A stretch of 64,000 nt of DNA from Tipula vernalis (Eukaryota; Arthropoda; Insecta; Diptera; Tipulidae), in the NCBI GenBank assembly GCA_958295665.1, contig OY282558.1:35113045-35177044 (forward strand), read 5' to 3'. Of this stretch, positions 59,347 through 64,000 are shown one piece after another. The translations under genes were made by a program, and so were the position numbers. Numbering within the stretch: position 1 is the first letter of the stretch; the number at the start of each line of letters is the position of its first letter. The notes below the pieces were generated by a model that was given only the letters and a program-made list of their open reading frames with translations, was not told where the DNA came from and made no database searches.

Positions 59347-61439
59347 AGAACGAAACAAAAAATGTGATTTCATTGGTTTGAAACTCGGGAAAAAATCCGA
59401 GGATAAAAATCGGACCTCGTGAATCCACCAACAAAACTAAGAATATTTTGTTCAAAAAAGAAAGAGAAAAAACTTGAAAGACTGAGACAAATAATGTTAT
59501 TTCCCTTGTTTTTATTTCAGAATCTTGCGCATTTTTCATTACAGCTTGAACATTAGTCAAGCAAAGTTAGGTGAAAACTAGACAAATGAAAATAAAAATT
59601 TAAATAATTTTGAATAAATTAAAAAACGGTATGTTTAGATTAAGATTATTAATTAGAAAATAGTTTAATTTAAATTGATTTTAAATCAATAAAAATATTA
59701 AATGAATGAAATTTTTGTCTCCTATATTAATTGGTAATTTTTTGGGCTTTATTCGGTTTAAGGTTTCTTTGTTTTTTTGATAATAAAATTTGTTGGTAAT
59801 TTTTTGGAATTTGGTTGTTAATATTTTTTCGGTAATTTTAAGAACATTCTTCGTTAATACACAGATTACATTTTTCTTCTTAAATTTATTTTTGTTTTAA
59901 AAATTCTTTAAGTTTTTTTTGGTAATCAAATTTCTCGGCAATTTCACGACATTCCTCGGTAAACTTTCGTTTCAAATTTTTACCCTTCAATTAATTAATT
60001 ATTTTAAAATTTCATTAAGTTTTTTCTGTGAATAAAATTTCACGGAAATTTTATGGTGGTAGTCAGTCGATCCACTAAGAAAGACGTGTTTTTGTCTTTC
60101 TCCGTAAATTAAATTTTAATTAAATTTAATTTAGTTTAATTTTATTTGAATTATTAATTTATTTGGTTTAAGTTAATTTAATTTAATTGGTTTCGATTAA
60201 GTGAATTAAGTTTTAGTGTAAGAGTGGTTTATGTATGGTGAAAAATAAAGCACTAATTAAACAAAACATGGGAAATCATTTTTGTTGTTGTTGTTGCTTT
60301 TTACGGTACAGGATGAAATATTTAAAAATTGTATGCACTTGGTGTTATATTTATTATAATTTTAATAATTAGGCTCATTTGAATAATAAATAAAGAGGGA
60401 TTACAAATTAATTATAAAAATAGTACAATCTTTAATTTGTTCGTTTTCAAAATAGCTGCCGAAACGTTCTTTTTCTATTTTCTCCCATGTTCATCTTTTT
60501 TTTTATCTTTTTCCCCATTTAGTTATATTAGACATAAAAAATCAGGGCAACATCTCGTTTCGTTGTCTTACAAATTTGAATGATGTGTTTTCTCATTTTC
60601 CTGAAACCTTTTTGTGTACGGCCAACCTCATAAGGTAACCGTTTAAATAAAAAATAATAAAACATTAGATACAACAATTAGTAAAATAAAAATAAAATGT
60701 TGGTGAGTCCTGCATTTTGTTAGGTCCCAACCAACCACTTTAATATCATATGCATTTATCACAAACATTTTTGGAACTCCTTTAAAAAACTGTTAAAATA
60801 AATAACAAGTATAATAAAAGGTATAATATAATTAAAGACGGGTGGTATAATCTTTCAGGTATAAATTAGTGTCAAAATTAATTTTTAAAGGAGTTTAATT
60901 TTTCAAGTTGTGTGTGAAGCGATATTGATTTAAAGAAAACCAAAAAACAAAAATTTATTTTTATTTTAATAAGTGATAGTGTAATAATGAGTAGCTTTAA
61001 AAAGTGTTGTAAGCGTTTTCCTGAGTCAAACTATTCGAAAAAGTTATAAAATGCTAATGATAGTATTAAAATTCATTGGAACAAGAAACAAGCGCCTATT
61101 CATCCGTTTGTAAGTTACAAAAAAGTAGGAGAAAAATTCCTGCAGATTGTTTTCACCATGACACTAAAACAGTTTACTTCTTCATCGAAAAATTTATGAA
61201 GATTAAGTTTAGATCATTTTGGCGATAAGCTAACCGCTACTGATATAGTCACACATAAAATTTAAACTCTATCTATTTTAGTACCAATTTATGTTTGACA
61301 GCTTGGTCAACCATAAATAATTAAAAATTAAATTCTGAAACAAATAAATACTTTGGAAAAAAAACAACAGAAAACAGCAACCTTTCTTGGAACTTCCCAT
61401 TACTGGTGGTACCAAAAAATCGAACTACTGTAAAAAAAA
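59347..61439. other. AT-rich DNA without recognised genes
   Basis: No coding signal. 59720-60060 has several TTGGTAATTTT/TCGGTAATTTT-like words spaced 30-60 bp, a loose repeat. GTTGTTGTTGTTG at 60282-60294. Confidence 0.45.
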
Positions 61440-62085
61440 GTGGTGAATAGTAGCAGAGCCTTCTAGAGTATAGAGTCATAATCTTAATGACGTATTTTTT
61501 AGAAGCTTTTTTAGTGGTATAACTTTTCACTGATTTCCGTAGGAATTCATAGTAAAAATGTTGTGTTTTAGCTTCAAGTTTTTCAATGAAAAAAGCAAAA
61601 ATATTATAAAATGTTTATATAAAAGTTTTCTACATATCTTTAAGAACAATATACAAGAAGGCCATATTGGTATTAAGTAAATATTAATTGCAGAAATATT
61701 AAAATTAAATTATTTCTAAAATATATTTTTTCGAACTTTCATTTTGAAAAATTCATCAAAGTTGGCTCTGACAAATTAAAATAATACTTGCTAAATTTAT
61801 CTTTAGTTTTACTAGTGTACGTAAGATGTCTAAAATGGTAAAAGAAAAATACGAAAAAAAGTTATTTAATCGCAAAATTATCACACGTTCCTATATTTTG
61901 TGAGTTTGTTTTGCTTTTCCTACAATTTTTGAACTTAAAATTTTCCCAGGTGGTAATTTTTGGTACGATTTTTCCAAATTTTTACGGCCATCACTGCCAT
62001 CTATGTAATGTATATTGACTTAATGACCAAACGAATCGTAGTAAGCTTTTATTTCAATTTGACCAGAATGCTGTTGTTATGAATT
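61440..62085 (-). repeat. Dispersed repeat family A, copy C (most complete)
   Basis: About 650 bp, reverse orientation to copies A and B, uninterrupted. It runs from GAGCCTTCTAGAGTATAGAG (the empty form of the P-like insertion site) through TTTTTTAGAAGCTTTTTTAG, CTACATATCTTTAAGAA, CAAAGTTGGCTCTGA and ACTAGTGTACGTAAGATGTC to TTTGACCAGAATGCTGTTGT. It shows that both the LTR and the P-like element in copy A are later insertions. No protein encoded. Confidence 0.85.
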
Positions 62086-63299
62086 TTTTTTAAATATTTT
62101 GGTTTAAATAAACTAATTATTACAAGAAAATGATAACGATTTACTTAAACGATATTTATATATGTTGAAATTCAAATATTTTTGAAAGTATTTCAGAAAT
62201 CATAATTTCGAATTTGTAACGTTTTCATTTACAAATTTGTCTTAGGAAAAAAAGTGATTTCCCATATGTTTTGTGTGTTTTACTATGAAAAGTTTCGTTT
62301 TTTCCTCGTTTCTAATTCCCTTATAAAAGCTCAGATTTTTTGATTATGGCTCTATAAAATACAGGGTGCTCTGATAGTAGTCGACGTATTTAACGACGTA
62401 GTTAACGATGTATTTCAACTTTCAAATATATCGGATATCCTAGACGTCCTTGGGTATGCAAAGTATTTTTCAACGTTCGACTACACAGCAGCTACCATCA
62501 GATCAATTTAGAAGAGTCCGACAGACCTGATCGAACCTGCAAGTATAAATCATTTTATCATGTCGTGAAAATGTTTTCAATCTAAGTGCTTAGCCAAAAA
62601 ACTGAGCACATAACAATTGCCGCTTCTACAAAATAATATAATTGATGTGATAGCAGCTGATGCCGACAATATTCACGGGAGTTCTCGTGAGATTCTCAAG
62701 GTTCGGAAATATCTCAAATCAGCGTTATGAGAACTCATCAGGTTTCATATAGATTTGGGGAGATAAATCCTCAGCTGTTAAGACAGAAATAATGCTCTTG
62801 GATCGTTAAAGTTTTGTATGAATTTCATATACAATAAAATCATTGCATGGTTGATCCACACAGTAAACAAAATCATTTATAATTAGGAAATTAATCATAA
62901 TATCTGTTATAGGTATAATACATGTAACCCATATTTGATTCTTCACTTAACATAAAAGTGAACAAAGCGGCATAATATTAGCCATGTTTTCATAGATCTG
63001 TATAGAACTTTTATTCAGATTAAGTCGAAATTAGTTTACCTAGGTGAAGTTTATTAAAAGGTTTAAAAGTTGGTCAGGTAGATCTTGAACGCCTCCACCT
63101 ATCATAACATAATTCCAATTGGAAAGTTCCAGGGCCTTCAGGTGTTTTAAAAATTACCTACGAAACACAATCGGCGAGGAACGACTAAATGGATTTGAAT
63201 TGTGTCATCTATGAATTGGTCTTAGTGTCACACACTGAATTAGTTCACAAAATGTTCTGAATTTAAAACGAATTTCTCAGAGAATTGTTCTAAAGCTCC
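62086..63299. other. No gene seen
   Basis: 62290-62335 is an inverted match to about 9758-9800 (CTCGTTTCTAATTCCCTTAT). TACAGGGTGCTCTGATAGTA at 62360 resembles a transposon end. The rest is unassigned. Confidence 0.4.
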
Positions 63300-63309
63300 C
63301 AAATCATAA

Positions 63310-64000
63310 TGTATCTTGTTGATCTTAGTTATGAATCTTTCCAATTTTATCAATTTTACAAAACCTTATGAATCTTTAGAGTTGTTTGAAACTAGTGCAT
63401 TTGCTAATTTTACTAAATTGATTAATTTTATACATCTGATAAACCTTATGAATCTCATGAATCTTACGAATCTTATGAGTCGTATAAATCTTATGAATCT
63501 TATGAATTCTCTGAATGTCTTGAATATTATGAATCTTATGAATCTTACGGATCTCACGAATTTTACGAATTTTGTTCGTCTTATACGAATCTTATGAATC
63601 TTACGAATCCTGTGAACCTTACGAATCAACCAAATCTCATAATGTTTTGAAATCTTAAGAATATTTTAAATGTTATGAATTTTTGAATTCTATGAACTGA
63701 AGCGAAATTTTATATAGGAATCTTATGAATTTTATTATTTTTATGAATCTTATGAATGTTATGGATCTCACTAATCTTATAAATCTTATGAATCTTGTGT
63801 GACGAATGTTTAGAATCCTGCGAATCTTATGAATCTCGTCAATCTTACTAATCTTACGAATCCTACAATATGAACCTTACGAATCAACTAAATCTTATGA
63901 AATATAGGAATCTCAAGAATATTTTGAATGTTATGAATTTTTGAATTTTATCAACTTAAGCGTAATTTTATGAAACATATAGGAATCTCGTGAATTTTAT
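63310..64000. repeat. Degenerate nonamer array (TATGAATCT)n, runs off the window
   Basis: About 690 bp dominated by 9 bp units such as TATGAATCT, TACGAATCT and TATGAATTT, in phase over long stretches, with a partial larger-order repeat: GTTATGAATTTTTGAATT at 63673 recurs at 63930. The mirrored frames at 63316-63597 (plus, MNL repeats) and 63366-63629 (minus, RFI repeats) come from the 9-base period and are not considered genes. Confidence 0.85.

Noticed and set aside
59102..59422. 106-codon frame rich in RPF/HSA repeats, and its minus-strand mirror
   Set aside because: It is the right-arm array of the foldback element in translation.
63316..63629. MNL-repeat and RFI-repeat open frames
   Set aside because: Produced by the 9 bp period of a simple array; mirrored frames on both strands have no domain.

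Overview
The window is AT-rich eukaryotic DNA, most likely from an insect and probably a fly. The grounds are very high A+T, long A/T homopolymers, TE genes interrupted by 65-75 bp GT-AG introns, and insect-type transposon families: jockey-like LINE, mariner, PIF/Harbinger with a MADF-BESS partner, P/THAP9-like transposase, Helitron, and solo LTRs. I found no convincing host protein gene, rRNA or CRISPR. The window reads as a large intron or intergenic stretch filled with nested, mostly dead mobile elements. Species cannot be fixed from what I can see.

Layout. 1-8.5 kb: a dispersed repeat carrying a (GACAGACT)n microsatellite (two copies, 50-490 and 8100-8473), a 5'-truncated jockey-like LINE on the minus strand (855-3960) and a worn solo LTR (7494-7754). 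8.6-13.5 kb: a mariner transposase fragment, a 284 bp MITE with TTA target duplication (9418-9701), and a two-gene Harbinger element (10950-13543) whose spliced transposase reads open from end to end. 13.5-18.2 kb: a dispersed repeat family interrupted by a gypsy-type solo LTR (TSD CTAT) and by a 2.97 kb P-like transposon with TIRs and a CTTCTAC target duplication. 18.5-21 kb: a hairpin repeat and a decayed Helitron. 21-27 kb: no genes seen.

27-31.8 kb: a probable DNA transposon (27088-30281) holding a decayed gene with a D-x-C-x-x-Q-N-R-N motif and a nested foldback element of 15-mer arrays, followed by a second LINE reverse-transcriptase relic. 32.4-41.3 kb: several unassigned motif-rich blocks and another copy of the dispersed repeat family. 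41.3-47.7 kb: no genes seen.

48.2-52.8 kb: a 4.6 kb transposon with 35 bp TIRs carrying a decayed gene of the same D-x-C-x-x-Q-N-K-N superfamily. It has been invaded by a pogo-like MITE (TA duplication) and by a long-TIR MITE that itself contains a solo LTR (TSD ATAC). 57.9-59.3 kb: a TAA-flanked MITE interrupted by a 333 bp, essentially perfect palindrome with a 12 bp target duplication, each arm of which can fold into a hammerhead-ribozyme-like structure; then a second foldback element of 14-15-mer arrays. 61.4-64 kb: another copy of the dispersed repeat and a degenerate 9-mer array that runs off the end of the window.

The genes do not act together as a pathway. What links them is nesting, and pairs of filled and empty sites inside this one window document several insertions.
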